Shown: piece by piece, positions 26,835-35,920 of the stretch
How positions within the stretch are numbered: position 1 is the stretch's first letter
Layout: each line of letters starts with the position of its first letter
From: Algoriphagus iocasae
Lineage (GTDB): Bacteria > Bacteroidota > Bacteroidia > Cytophagales > Cyclobacteriaceae
NCBI RefSeq assembly: GCF_014206875.1
Contig: NZ_JACIJO010000001.1
Location: forward strand, 930,001-994,000
DNA: 64,000 bases
Direction: 5' to 3'
Made by a program: the position numbers and the translations under genes
The notes under the pieces: model-generated
Database searches by the model: none
What the model saw: the letters and a program-made list of their open reading frames with translations, nothing else
Told to the model about the DNA's origin: nothing

Positions 26835-28169
26835 TTAGTCATCATTTCCCACTTTAGACCAAATCATTACTCCGATTTTACCTCCTTGTTTTACTCCTTC
26901 TTCGATGGCATCTCTGAAGTGAATTCCTCCGTAGAGACGAGAAATCGCTGCTTCTTCGGAAGCATAAAGAAATGATGGGAATGGTCTTTCTGGTAAGCCA
27001 AAGTAAGTTTCTGAGCTGTCTATAAATTCAAAATTATCTCCGAAGTAGCCTGTTAATACTACTGCGGAGGCTCGACTGATGACGGAATGGCCTGAAGTAT
27101 ATTCTGGAAAAGGAGGTGTTTGTAACAAGGGTCTCCAGCGCTGATCTAGTTTTTGGTTGATAACCGTTTCTGGACGAATTCTATCTGTATCGTATTTTGC
27201 TTTCCAACAAGAAATAAACGCATCATGCAAAGTCATTCCCACCAAAGCATGAACATAGGCAGTTTCGGCAAATGAAAGATTGGCTTTTTGCGCAGCAATT
27301 CCAGTGATTCCAATCCAATGTCCGCCAGGAGAAATCTTTTTTACTCCTATTGCCATATGGCCAGAAAATTCAACTTTGAAAGGATTACAATCCCAAAAAT
27401 TAGCAATCAATTTTCTCTCTTCATTTAACTCATTGGTGGTGTTATACACTTCCATCAGTTGATTATGGAAAGAGCTTCCTTCCGCCATGTCAAATGGAGC
27501 CATCGGAGCTGGTTCGAAATCTTCAAGATCTTTTATAAAAAATGGCTGAATGGTTTCCCACTCCGGTTCCACAGCTGCTATGTAGGCTGGTGGAGTAGGG
27601 TACCAGAAGCCTTCTCCTTTTTGAGGAGTGTATCGAGTCAAAGTCGAAAGTTGTAAATAGCCGTCTTTTTTGGCAATCTCCATCACTTTATCAGCAACCA
27701 AATTGGCTAATTCTTTATGCTCAGTAAGATTCTTTTTAGAAATGACTTTGTTTTTAAGCGCAATTTCTATCCACTCTTCTTGTCTTTTTTCCAACAAATA
27801 ACCTGATGGCATAATGTCCTGACCTACTTTCAGCATCGCCAAAATGGAGACAAACTCAGGTGAGGTAACATTTGATTCGGGAATACCCCAATCATGGTTT
27901 TCCAAGTAAGTGTTTGCCAAAATATCCTGATTTGAAAAACTTCCTCCCTGACTTTTAATCACTAGATAAGCCGCCAGATTAGAATAGGCGTAAATTCTTG
28001 CAGCTACGGGTGGACTGGCAACATCTGTCACCATTACTTCAGTAATATGGAATAGGTTTTCAGAATAGACTTTTGGCCAATTCATCGGCTTTGCAAAGAG
28101 ATTCCCCGAACCTATAAGAGCGAAACTTAGGAGAGTAATCAGGATTATTTTACTGAAAGAAAATTTCAT
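26835..28169 (-). CDS. Vanadium-dependent haloperoxidase-like PAP2 protein, secreted
   Basis: 444 residues with a signal peptide (about 1-26). The C-terminal half shows the PAP2/vanadate pocket: K324 and R332 (DRIRPETV), PEYTSGH (355-361) and R411-x4-GIHF with H417. It thus fits the vanadium haloperoxidase-related branch, which may be a phosphatase rather than a halogenating enzyme. The gene overlaps the upstream FG-GAP/ASPIC gene by 4 bases, so translation is coupled. Pairing of these two families is common in Bacteroidota, but the reaction is not known. Family firm, activity uncertain. Confidence 0.85.
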   Translation of the reverse strand: MKFSFSKIILITLLSFALIGSGNLFAKPMNWPKVYSENLFHITEVMVTDVASPPVAARIYAYSNLAAYLVIKSQGGSFSNQDILANTYLENHDWGIPESNVTSPEFVSILAMLKVGQDIMPSGYLLEKRQEEWIEIALKNKVISKKNLTEHKELANLVADKVMEIAKKDGYLQLSTLTRYTPQKGEGFWYPTPPAYIAAVEPEWETIQPFFIKDLEDFEPAPMAPFDMAEGSSFHNQLMEVYNTTNELNEERKLIANFWDCNPFKVEFSGHMAIGVKKISPGGHWIGITGIAAQKANLSFAETAYVHALVGMTLHDAFISCWKAKYDTDRIRPETVINQKLDQRWRPLLQTPPFPEYTSGHSVISRASAVVLTGYFGDNFEFIDSSETYFGLPERPFPSFLYASEEAAISRLYGGIHFRDAIEEGVKQGGKIGVMIWSKVGNDD

Positions 28170-31100
28170 TTGATCTGAAAACTTTGCAAGGGTTGTTGAT
28201 TGATGCCGAAAATCAATTGAAGACCAGATTCTGTTTGAATTGGCAAGATTGACTTGATATCACCTTTGATCGCCAATCCAGATTCTTTTGGGGATAAAGG
28301 TTTAAAATTTCCTTTCCCATCACCTATCAAAACCAAACCTAGACCTGCATCTATTTTACCAATACGGATTCTGGTTTGGGATTGGTTTCCACCTAATACC
28401 AAGTCCATGTTCCCATCTTTATTGACGTCGATCGGAAGGATGGCGTAAATTGGAAACGATTGGGCTATTTTAGGAAGAGCTTTGGCCTCAAAATGATCGC
28501 CTTTATTTTCTAAATAAATAGATTCCAGGGAATTGGCTTCCAGAACTTGGGCGTTTTCCAATTGCTGTGATGTAAATAAATCCTCCATTGTGGCTTTAGA
28601 ATACGAGGCATAATCTGTGAATTTACTTCTCATGCTTGCCATTTGATCCAAAAGCTCATCTCGACTTGGGAAAGGATACATTTTATCCCCAACAAAACAT
28701 TCCAGAATCGGATCTATGGATCCATTTTGATCAAAATCTGAAGCGTAAAGTCGAAGGACTTTATTTTCATTTGCTTCAAATTGTGAGTTTAAACCAAAAT
28801 TCCCAGCTATTAAATCAAGATCTCCATCTCCATCCATATCAGCTTTTGATAGACTTCCGTACCATCCGGATAAAGTCACTAGCATGTAATCAGCAGTTTG
28901 ATTTTCAAACCCAACTCCGGTATTGATCAATATCGTAACGGGGAGAAATTCACCAGCTAAAATCAAATCCATTTTCCCGTCTCTATTGATGTCAATTTGT
29001 TCAGAGGACGTAATCAGGCCGATCTTTCCACCTTCTGGAAGTAAATTCGGGTCCACGGTGAAGTTCCCTTTCCCATCGTTAATTAGAATTTTACTTTCTG
29101 GAATCAGAGGATATCGACCAGGAATCAATTTAGCTCCTACAAATAAATCTAGATTCCCATCTCCATTCACATCGATCGCTTGGGCTGTTCCAGTGCTAAA
29201 TTTGTAATCAGGGAAATTTGCGGCTTTATTCAGTTTCCCGTTTCCATCATTTAGATATAGCCTATCCTGTAAGGATTCATCTGAACCGATGTAATCATGA
29301 TATCCACCACTTCCAAGAAATAAATCCTGTGCTCCGTCACCATTAAAATCCTCAAAAATTGCAATGGCATCCGTAAACTCAGGAGTGGATTTAAATCCGC
29401 TATATGCTGTCCAAGTTTGATTTTTGAAGGAATAAATTTTGCCTGCTTGACCCTTTGTTCCGCCAATAAAAACCTCAGGATATCCATCATTGTCCAAGTC
29501 TCCTTGTGCTAAAATCGGATCGATATAACTTGCCATGGTTAGCATCAAAGGTTGACGCTTAAAATCATTAAAATTATTTTCAATTGGAGAATAGGGAGGG
29601 GTAGAAGTCGATTTGACGAGTATTGGATCTACATCACCAATTGAAGAAACCTTGTGGCTTGTATTTTCTTTTTGAACTTTCAAAAGTTGATTTGAAGGAA
29701 TGTCCTCAATTACTTGAATGCTTCCATCTGGCCAAGTAATTTTTAGAGATTTCACTGTTCTTTCATCACCTAGTCCAAACTGCAATCTTGGACTCACAGA
29801 TGATTGAAATCCTCTGACAGGCTGAACTTCTAAAACCTGATTTCCACTTTCTGTCACAGCTTCGACTTTTGCCCCAATACCAAACCAGTTTTTGCTATTA
29901 GAATTAAGGATGACTTGCAGCCAATTGTTACCTGAACTATTATTTTCATAAATGCCAGCAAAATCATTGAGGTTACTGACAACTAAATCCAGGTCACCAT
30001 CATTATCGAGGTCGGCATAAACTGCACCAGAAGAAAATCCTTTTTCAGAAAATCCCCAATCCATTGATCTGTCTTGAAACTGCAGATCTCCATCATTTTC
30101 AAAAATGTAATTATGAATAGGAGTGGAGGTCATGGTGGTAACTAAGTGCAAAGTGTCTGCTTTTTCGTTTGCTATGGCCTGCTTGAAATAATAGTCCCCC
30201 TTATATTTCAAGAAGTCACGATTCGTATAATCTCGGTAATACCCATTGGAAATGAAGAGGTCTTTATTTCCATCATTTGTCGCATCGAAAAACAATGCAG
30301 ACCAACTCCAGTCGCTATTTGAAATATTTGAAAGCTGTGCTATTTCTGAGAAATTTCCTGCCCCTAAATTGAGCTGCAACATATTTCTCATGTTTTGGTG
30401 ATGAAATCCCTGTTGAATCATCAATGCATATTGCTCGTAATTTTCAGGTCCATAAAGTAGCTTTTGTCTCTCGTTGTCCTCAGGAAGCATGTCTAAGGTA
30501 TAGATGTCTACGTTTCCATCATTGTTAATATCGGAAATGTCTGATCCCATCGAGAAATGGGAGATATGCTGAAAATACTCCTTCATTTCATCCTTGAAGG
30601 TGCCGTCTTGTTGATTGATATAAACATAGTCAGGTTCTATGTAATCATTGGTGACCAATAGATCCATCCATCCATCTTGGTTGATGTCAGATGCAATTAC
30701 TGACAAGCCAAAACCTAAGGCAGAACCTTTGATCCCAGCTTTTTCAGAGATATCTATAAATTCCCCATCCTTATTTTCATAAAGCTTGTCGCCTGCAAAT
30801 GGATGTCTGATTCCTTTTACTTCATTGAATTCGAGTTCATTGATAACCTCAATATTGTGATTGAGAAGGTACATGTCCAGATCGCCATCTCTATCAAAAT
30901 CAAAAAATAATGCTTGGGTACTGTTTGATGGATCCGCTAAACCATAGGCTTCAGCTTCTTCGGAAAAATTAAAATTCCCCTTGTTTATCCAAAGCTCATT
31001 TTTTCTATTTTCCGGAGTTCCTTTGCCAGAATAGCAAACATAAATATCCAACAATCCATCACCGTTGACATCGGCCATAGATACTCCGGTCGTCCATACA

Positions 31101-31453
31101 TCTTTACCTGAAAGTCCAGCGTCTTTTGTTTTGTCCTCGAATTTCCAGTTTCCTAGATTTTTGTAAACTTTATTGGAAACCATGTTTCCTGTTAAAAACA
31201 GGTCTTCCAGACCATCATTGTTCAAATCCCCAACGGCAACTCCGCCTCCATTGTAAAAATATTCGTAGCGAAGGATGTTGTTTTTGTCGTCTTCTTTTAA
31301 TTGATTTTTAAAAGTTATTCCGGATTTCCTATTGGAAACTGTCTCAAAAAAAGTGGAATTCCCTTTTTGAGCGAATAGCCTTTTTGGAGTAATGAATAAA
31401 ATTGAAAACCCAAGAACAATTAAAATTGCCTTGGATTTATGGTAGGAATACAT
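28166..31453 (-). CDS. FG-GAP/VCBS-repeat and ASPIC/UnbV-domain protein, secreted
   Basis: 1095 residues with a signal peptide (ends RLFAQKG). About 14 calcium-binding-like D-x-N-x-D-G-x-x-D repeats (for example DLNNDGLEDLF and DVNGDGNLDLFVG) make two beta-propeller-like blocks, about residues 60-500 and 660-1095. Between them is an ASPIC/UnbV domain (about 505-600; WFGIGAKVEAV and LGDERTVKSLKITWPDG). Such CRTAC-like proteins are extracellular and thought to bind glycans or partner proteins. The stop codon overlaps the haloperoxidase-like gene by 4 bases, and the ROK regulator lies 20 bases upstream in the same operon. Confidence 0.9.
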   Translation of the reverse strand: MYSYHKSKAILIVLGFSILFITPKRLFAQKGNSTFFETVSNRKSGITFKNQLKEDDKNNILRYEYFYNGGGVAVGDLNNDGLEDLFLTGNMVSNKVYKNLGNWKFEDKTKDAGLSGKDVWTTGVSMADVNGDGLLDIYVCYSGKGTPENRKNELWINKGNFNFSEEAEAYGLADPSNSTQALFFDFDRDGDLDMYLLNHNIEVINELEFNEVKGIRHPFAGDKLYENKDGEFIDISEKAGIKGSALGFGLSVIASDINQDGWMDLLVTNDYIEPDYVYINQQDGTFKDEMKEYFQHISHFSMGSDISDINNDGNVDIYTLDMLPEDNERQKLLYGPENYEQYALMIQQGFHHQNMRNMLQLNLGAGNFSEIAQLSNISNSDWSWSALFFDATNDGNKDLFISNGYYRDYTNRDFLKYKGDYYFKQAIANEKADTLHLVTTMTSTPIHNYIFENDGDLQFQDRSMDWGFSEKGFSSGAVYADLDNDGDLDLVVSNLNDFAGIYENNSSGNNWLQVILNSNSKNWFGIGAKVEAVTESGNQVLEVQPVRGFQSSVSPRLQFGLGDERTVKSLKITWPDGSIQVIEDIPSNQLLKVQKENTSHKVSSIGDVDPILVKSTSTPPYSPIENNFNDFKRQPLMLTMASYIDPILAQGDLDNDGYPEVFIGGTKGQAGKIYSFKNQTWTAYSGFKSTPEFTDAIAIFEDFNGDGAQDLFLGSGGYHDYIGSDESLQDRLYLNDGNGKLNKAANFPDYKFSTGTAQAIDVNGDGNLDLFVGAKLIPGRYPLIPESKILINDGKGNFTVDPNLLPEGGKIGLITSSEQIDINRDGKMDLILAGEFLPVTILINTGVGFENQTADYMLVTLSGWYGSLSKADMDGDGDLDLIAGNFGLNSQFEANENKVLRLYASDFDQNGSIDPILECFVGDKMYPFPSRDELLDQMASMRSKFTDYASYSKATMEDLFTSQQLENAQVLEANSLESIYLENKGDHFEAKALPKIAQSFPIYAILPIDVNKDGNMDLVLGGNQSQTRIRIGKIDAGLGLVLIGDGKGNFKPLSPKESGLAIKGDIKSILPIQTESGLQLIFGINQQPLQSFQIK

Positions 31454-31473
31454 GGTTTTGAAATTGAAGAATT

Positions 31474-32721
31474 TTAACTCAATCGGTTGATGACATCTTC
31501 AAACAGCTTTTCATTGACCACGGCAACTCCACCTAAAAGACCTACATCTTCACCTAATTGATATAATGCCAATTGAGATCTTTCGCGGGATTTTGCCATA
31601 CTATAAATATTCAATGCCTGCTGAATAGGAGTAATTAGGTATTGATTTGCTTCAGCAACCGATCCACCTATAATAATGAGTTCCGGGTTCAAAAGCTGAA
31701 TGAGAATTGAAATACCTCTACCTAAATCCAATCCGGCTTCGGATAGAATCGTAATTGCTCTTTGGTCACCGGCCAAAGCAGCTTCTACTACAAGTGCTGG
31801 CTCCAATTCACCTTGATGATCTCTAACCATTCTTGCCAATATGCTGTCCTTGTCTAGTTTAATCGCTTCCTCAGCCATTCTGACAATAGCTGTACCAGAT
31901 GAAACTGATTCAAGACATCCTTTTTTACCACAGGTACAGGTAACGTCTCTTGATTCGAAAATAGGTGAATGAGAAAATTCACCAGCAAAACCGGAAGCTC
32001 CCTGATATATTTTTCCATCGATGATGATTCCCAAACCAATTCCCCAGCCAACAAATATCCCAAGGACATTTTTGTGGGAATGGTCAGAACCAAACTTGAA
32101 CTCTGCCAAAGTCATGGCTCTCGCATCATTTTCCAGGAAAATCTTCTTAGCGAATCGCTCTTCTAGATTTTCCAGTAGTGTTTTCTTTCCAAATCGCAAG
32201 TAAGTGTAATTCACACCTCCCACAGAATCAATTAATCCAGGCATCGAAAACCCAATCGCAATGATTTTCTCAGATTTAATTCCTGTATTTTTCAAGTAGG
32301 TATCAATTAGATCACAAAGCTGCTCAAAAGTTTCCTTTTCATTGTTCAAGGTGATTTTATGACTCTCTTTTGGACTGGCTAGTTCTTGATTACAAGAATA
32401 CAGAGCAAGATTCACTTGGAACCTGGATAAGTCTACTGACAAAACATAAAAAGCATCTTCTGCAAGTCTATACAAGTCTGGTTTTCTTCCTCCTTGAGAT
32501 TCTGCTCTTCCATGTTTAATTACTTCTCCGGAATTCATTAAATCACCTAACAGCGCATTGACAGTTGGTAGAGAGATACCTACTTCAGAACAAATTTCAC
32601 TTGCTGTATTTGCACCCTTCAGGTACAGGTTTTTAATAATTTTTATCTTGTTTAGGTAGCTTTTGATTTCGACGACACCGTCCATTTTATCAATTACTTC
32701 CTGAGGGTTTATTAGATGCAT
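31474..32721 (-). CDS. ROK-family transcriptional regulator (NagC/XylR type)
   Basis: 415 residues. A winged helix-turn-helix at about residues 30-80 (NTASEICSEVGISLPTVNALL) is joined to a ROK sensor domain. This has END199 at the sugar site, H251, and the zinc motif C262-T-C264-G-x3-C269. ROK repressors release DNA when a sugar or sugar phosphate binds. It heads the minus-strand operon with the ASPIC protein, haloperoxidase-like protein and sulfatase, and is the most likely specific regulator of the whole 12.4-32.7 kb locus. Candidate operator repeats lie just upstream. Confidence 0.9.
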   Translation of the reverse strand: MHLINPQEVIDKMDGVVEIKSYLNKIKIIKNLYLKGANTASEICSEVGISLPTVNALLGDLMNSGEVIKHGRAESQGGRKPDLYRLAEDAFYVLSVDLSRFQVNLALYSCNQELASPKESHKITLNNEKETFEQLCDLIDTYLKNTGIKSEKIIAIGFSMPGLIDSVGGVNYTYLRFGKKTLLENLEERFAKKIFLENDARAMTLAEFKFGSDHSHKNVLGIFVGWGIGLGIIIDGKIYQGASGFAGEFSHSPIFESRDVTCTCGKKGCLESVSSGTAIVRMAEEAIKLDKDSILARMVRDHQGELEPALVVEAALAGDQRAITILSEAGLDLGRGISILIQLLNPELIIIGGSVAEANQYLITPIQQALNIYSMAKSRERSQLALYQLGEDVGLLGGVAVVNEKLFEDVINRLS

Positions 32722-32832
32722 ATGGTAAAATTATCCTTCAATTAAAGTATTTTTTGAGTTTGAAAAAAGCACTTTCATAAAAAAATAAATAAACCAATGT
32801 GGCGGGGTAAATAGAAATAGTATTTATTACTT

Positions 32833-32880
32833 AAATCTCATTGTTTCATAAAAAGATTTGAGGAATCATTGAATCTCATT
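32833..32880. promoter_or_regulatory. Repeats between the ROK regulator and the cupin gene, possible operator
   Basis: AATCTCATT occurs twice (32834-32842 and 32872-32880), and AAATCT (32833-32838) is matched by AGATTT (32854-32859) in inverse orientation. In this 213-base divergent region such repeats could bind the ROK regulator. The elements are short in AT-rich DNA, so the call is weak. Confidence 0.25.
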
Positions 32881-32904
32881 ACTGACTAAAAACCAAATTT
32901 TTAC

Positions 32905-32912
32905 TAATTTTG
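32905..32912 (+). promoter_or_regulatory. Candidate -7 promoter box for the cupin gene
   Basis: TAATTTTG matches TAnnTTTG exactly and lies 22 bases before the ATG at 32935. No TTTG is seen at -33. Confidence 0.45.
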
Positions 32913-32934
32913 ATCATACATTGAAATTAAAATT

Positions 32935-33456
32935 ATGATTACACTTGATATTTTTCCTGACCTGACAAAGGCTGAGGTATTTAAGAAAATTGAAGATTTT
33001 TTAACCGAGGAGGGCTTTGAAGTAGAAAAAATCGATCAAACGAGACCTTGGGGTGGTTTTTTTGTATTGAATGAAAAACAGATTCAAAAATTTAAAGAAA
33101 AGTTCTTCCACGAAGTAGACTTGTCTAAAGAGCAATTACAACTGAAACTATCTCCGAAATTGCTTCTTGTGGCTCCAGGGGCAAGACTTTCTTGGCAGTA
33201 TCATTTTAGAAGAGCAGAAATCTGGAAATTAATAGGTGGAGATGCTTTGATATCAAAAAGCCAAAATGATGAGCAAGGCCCAGCTACAAATTTAATTATG
33301 GGAGAAACTGTCTCTTTGGCAAAAGGAGAGAGACACAGGCTTATAGGTTCAGAAAACTGGGGAATAGTGGCTGAAATCTGGATGCACTCAAATCCTGAAA
33401 ATCCATCAAACGAAGAAGATATCGTGAGACTTGAAGATGATTATTCAAGGTCATAA
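32935..33456 (+). CDS. Cupin protein, phosphomannose isomerase type II-like
   Basis: 173 residues forming a single cupin barrel. The segments RPWGGFFVL, PGARLSWQYHFRRAEIWKLIGG and LAKGERHRLIG look like the C-terminal isomerase domain of type II mannose-6-phosphate isomerase/GDP-mannose pyrophosphorylase. However, the nucleotidyl-transferase half is missing and the usual W-x-V metal motif is changed. It may interconvert fructose-6-phosphate and mannose-6-phosphate, or be a sugar-binding relative. It diverges from the ROK regulator, so shared control with the sugar locus is possible. Function is only suggested. Confidence 0.65.
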   Translation: MITLDIFPDLTKAEVFKKIEDFLTEEGFEVEKIDQTRPWGGFFVLNEKQIQKFKEKFFHEVDLSKEQLQLKLSPKLLLVAPGARLSWQYHFRRAEIWKLIGGDALISKSQNDEQGPATNLIMGETVSLAKGERHRLIGSENWGIVAEIWMHSNPENPSNEEDIVRLEDDYSRS

Positions 33457-33460
33457 AAAA

Positions 33461-33480
33461 AGCCCGGAAAAATCCGGGCT
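33461..33480. terminator. Hairpin terminator between the cupin and MORN-repeat genes
   Basis: A perfect 8-bp GC-rich stem (AGCCCGGA with TCCGGGCT) has a four-base loop. The A-run to its left gives a strong T-tail on the minus strand; the plus-strand tail is weaker. It probably serves the convergent genes on both sides. Confidence 0.7.
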
Positions 33481-33663
33481 AAAAAATTTTAATAAGTCAG
33501 TCCGTAGCTCAATCACCCTTAAAATTACTAATACAGTTTAAAAAACGTCTATCGGACAAGTTTAAATAGTGATTAAATTTAATTATAAATATCTAAACAT
33601 CAAAATTTTATATTCAAAAAACATTTTGAATTATCTGAAATTTTAAAATCAGAAATTCATCAA

Positions 33664-35226
33664 TTAGAAATTCTTTAAAGATTGGTCTTCAACAATTTCA
33701 TCATTTTTATAATTGATCAAGTCTTCTAATCTACCTGATGGGTTGTAGTATCTCCAAACACCTTCTTTTTTGCCTTCTTTCATAGCGCCTTCGGAGGCTT
33801 TTCTTCCATTTTCATGATAAAAAATCCAGGTGCCTTCAGCTTTTCCACTATTATAACTTCCTTCAGATTCTTTTTTCCCTGTGACGTAGTAGGTGATTCT
33901 AGTTCCATTTCCATCTTTCAGAGTTCCTTTGTCGTAAGTTTCATTTCCTTCGTAGGAATTATAACTTCCCACATTCATCAACATGCCAGAATCCCAAAAT
34001 TCTTCTTGGGTTAGCTTTTTATTGTCATAAAATAAGCCCCAAATACCATCCTCAAGACCCAATTTGTACGATCCGACTGATTTAAGTTGACCTCCATCGT
34101 AGTAGTAAAACCATTGTCCTTCTTCCAATCCAAGATTGAATTTACCTTCGGCAATCAGGATTCCGATTTTATTGAAATACTTCCAATTCCCAGTCTGCAG
34201 GTCATTTCTATACTCTCCAATAGAATAAAGTTCACCATCAGGAAAGAAGCTTTTCCAGAGGCCTGTTTTCATTCCCGAAGCATAATTTCCAAAAACAGAA
34301 AGTTTACCGGTATCATGGAATTCCACATATTCTCCCACTGGTACGCCTAATTCAAATGTTTGTCGCTTTGCGAGTGCTTTGTTAGGAAAATATTCTTCCC
34401 AAGTTCCGACAGCTATCCCATTTTTATATTTTTCCCACCTTGCCATTCTCCCATTTTCATAAAAATAAGTCCAGTCACCAGTCTTTTTTCCAAATTTATC
34501 ATAGGTTTCTTCTGCTTCTAACCTGTTGTTTTCAGGGAAAAATCTCTGCCAAACTCCTACTTTATTTCCATTAGAATATTTTCCAACCTCGATAGGACGG
34601 TTAGGATAATAATACCTCTTGAAATCTCCATCCAACTGACCATTCTTGTATGTGGTTTCCACAATCAAAACACCTTCCGGATCATATTCTAGGTAAGGCC
34701 CTTCTCTTTTATTTTCTTTAAAAAATTCTACTATTGCAGGCTCTCCAAATTCATGATATGTGACCCATTGACCGGTCTTCATTCCATTTTCGTAAGAACC
34801 TTCTCTTTTGACTTGTTTTGGGGAAATGTAATCTGGTGTTTCAGTCTTGCCAAAGTATTCAACATATTGTCCTACCAAAACACTGTCCTGGAATATCATT
34901 TGAGTTACCAAAGCTCCATCTAAATCATAAACTTGGGCTGGGCCAAATAACTCGCCGTCCTTATATTCAGCCACTACTTTTTTTTGACCTTTGGCATTAT
35001 AAGAAGTCCATTGACCTTCTCTAAGGTTATTTTTAAATGTTCCTTCGGAAAGTAATTGATTGGTTTTTGGATTATAATATTTCCAAAGTCCCTCTTTAAC
35101 AACTCCTTCTAAAACACCAGTAGCCATAATAGAGGAATCAGGACTGTATATTTTAACGACAGAGGATTGCTGGGCAAAAAGAGGGGATGAAAATAAGAAG
35201 ATACCTATGATCAGGATATATTTCAT
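33664..35226 (-). CDS. Secreted MORN/YwqK-type repeat protein
   Basis: 520 residues with a signal peptide (about 1-18, ending PLFAQQ). Nearly the whole mature protein is a chain of roughly 19 repeats of about 23-25 residues with the pattern G-x-W-x-x-Y-x-x-x-G-x-x-x-x-x-x-x-Y-x-x-G (for example EGQWFYYYDGGQLKSVGSYKLG). These are MORN-like repeats of the YwqK antitoxin-repeat family, which form elongated beta-hairpin sheets. Export points to a cell-surface or periplasmic scaffold rather than a toxin-antitoxin role. It is transcribed alone towards the hairpin at 33461-33480. Precise function unknown. Confidence 0.85.
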   Translation of the reverse strand: MKYILIIGIFLFSSPLFAQQSSVVKIYSPDSSIMATGVLEGVVKEGLWKYYNPKTNQLLSEGTFKNNLREGQWTSYNAKGQKKVVAEYKDGELFGPAQVYDLDGALVTQMIFQDSVLVGQYVEYFGKTETPDYISPKQVKREGSYENGMKTGQWVTYHEFGEPAIVEFFKENKREGPYLEYDPEGVLIVETTYKNGQLDGDFKRYYYPNRPIEVGKYSNGNKVGVWQRFFPENNRLEAEETYDKFGKKTGDWTYFYENGRMARWEKYKNGIAVGTWEEYFPNKALAKRQTFELGVPVGEYVEFHDTGKLSVFGNYASGMKTGLWKSFFPDGELYSIGEYRNDLQTGNWKYFNKIGILIAEGKFNLGLEEGQWFYYYDGGQLKSVGSYKLGLEDGIWGLFYDNKKLTQEEFWDSGMLMNVGSYNSYEGNETYDKGTLKDGNGTRITYYVTGKKESEGSYNSGKAEGTWIFYHENGRKASEGAMKEGKKEGVWRYYNPSGRLEDLINYKNDEIVEDQSLKNF

Positions 35227-35343
35227 ATAGATACTATTCGTTCTGGTGATTTAGTGAAAAAAGCATAAGACTTAATTTAATGAATTCTATTAAGTCAATT
35301 GATTTTATTTTACGGTTTTAGCCAATTCCAGTTTTAAAATTAA

Positions 35344-35919
35344 TTATTTCTCCGTTTCAAGAATGGAAGATAATTCATTTATACACGTATTTATCTGCTC
35401 TGAAATTGTTTTTATAATCTCTTTTTTGTCGCCAAAAATTGAAATTTCTTTAAACCAAACGAGTAGATTTTCTTTGTTAATTGGTTCTTTATCAGGTGTT
35501 TTTGTTTTCTGATTTTCTAAAATCATGCCTGGATAATCCCAAGGGCTTTCCGTCAAGCTCAGGTAAAAATTATTTCTCATTGGAAAGGAGCTAGTCTGAT
35601 GATATTTTTTTTGACCCACTAAAAGAAATAAGTAAATCCCATTTCCAAACCAGTTCAGAACTCTGATGTTAAGCCCATTTTCTGGATCAAAATTTCTGAT
35701 TATATCTAGAACCTGGTAGGGCATTCCCAATAGATCATTGCCACGAGAAAGTTTTTTTGATTTATGCTTTTTGCAAATTTTAGAAAGGGATTCATTAGAA
35801 ATCTCCTCAGCTATCAAAGAAAGAATCTCCCAAAACTGAAGCTTTAGCCGATGCTGCTTTTTGAATAATTCTTGATCTTTCCATAGATCTAAATCCGGAT
35901 TTCCTGGAGATTTTGTCAT
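35344..35919 (-). CDS. Hypothetical protein cotranscribed with the ketoacyl synthase
   Basis: 191 residues, no family recognised. It is soluble, without signal peptide or membrane segments, and rich in Lys, Glu and Trp. A patch NWFGNGIYLFLLVG in the middle could be a buried strand pair. The start codon lies 1 base past the stop of the upstream ketoacyl-ACP synthase gene, so the two form a tight operon. Codon use and composition resemble neighbours. The ORF's length and the operon spacing support a real gene; no function is claimed. Confidence 0.65.
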   Translation of the reverse strand: MTKSPGNPDLDLWKDQELFKKQHRLKLQFWEILSLIAEEISNESLSKICKKHKSKKLSRGNDLLGMPYQVLDIIRNFDPENGLNIRVLNWFGNGIYLFLLVGQKKYHQTSSFPMRNNFYLSLTESPWDYPGMILENQKTKTPDKEPINKENLLVWFKEISIFGDKKEIIKTISEQINTCINELSSILETEK

Positions 35920-35920
35920 T

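Noticed and set aside
28166..31453. Many short direct repeats in the FG-GAP/ASPIC gene
   Set aside because: They encode the recurring D-x-N-x-D-G calcium-site motifs and need no other explanation.
33491..33663. Possible small RNA or gene between the cupin and MORN genes
   Set aside because: The 173 bases are AT-rich, without ORF, promoter match or conserved structure that I could see, apart from the hairpin before it.
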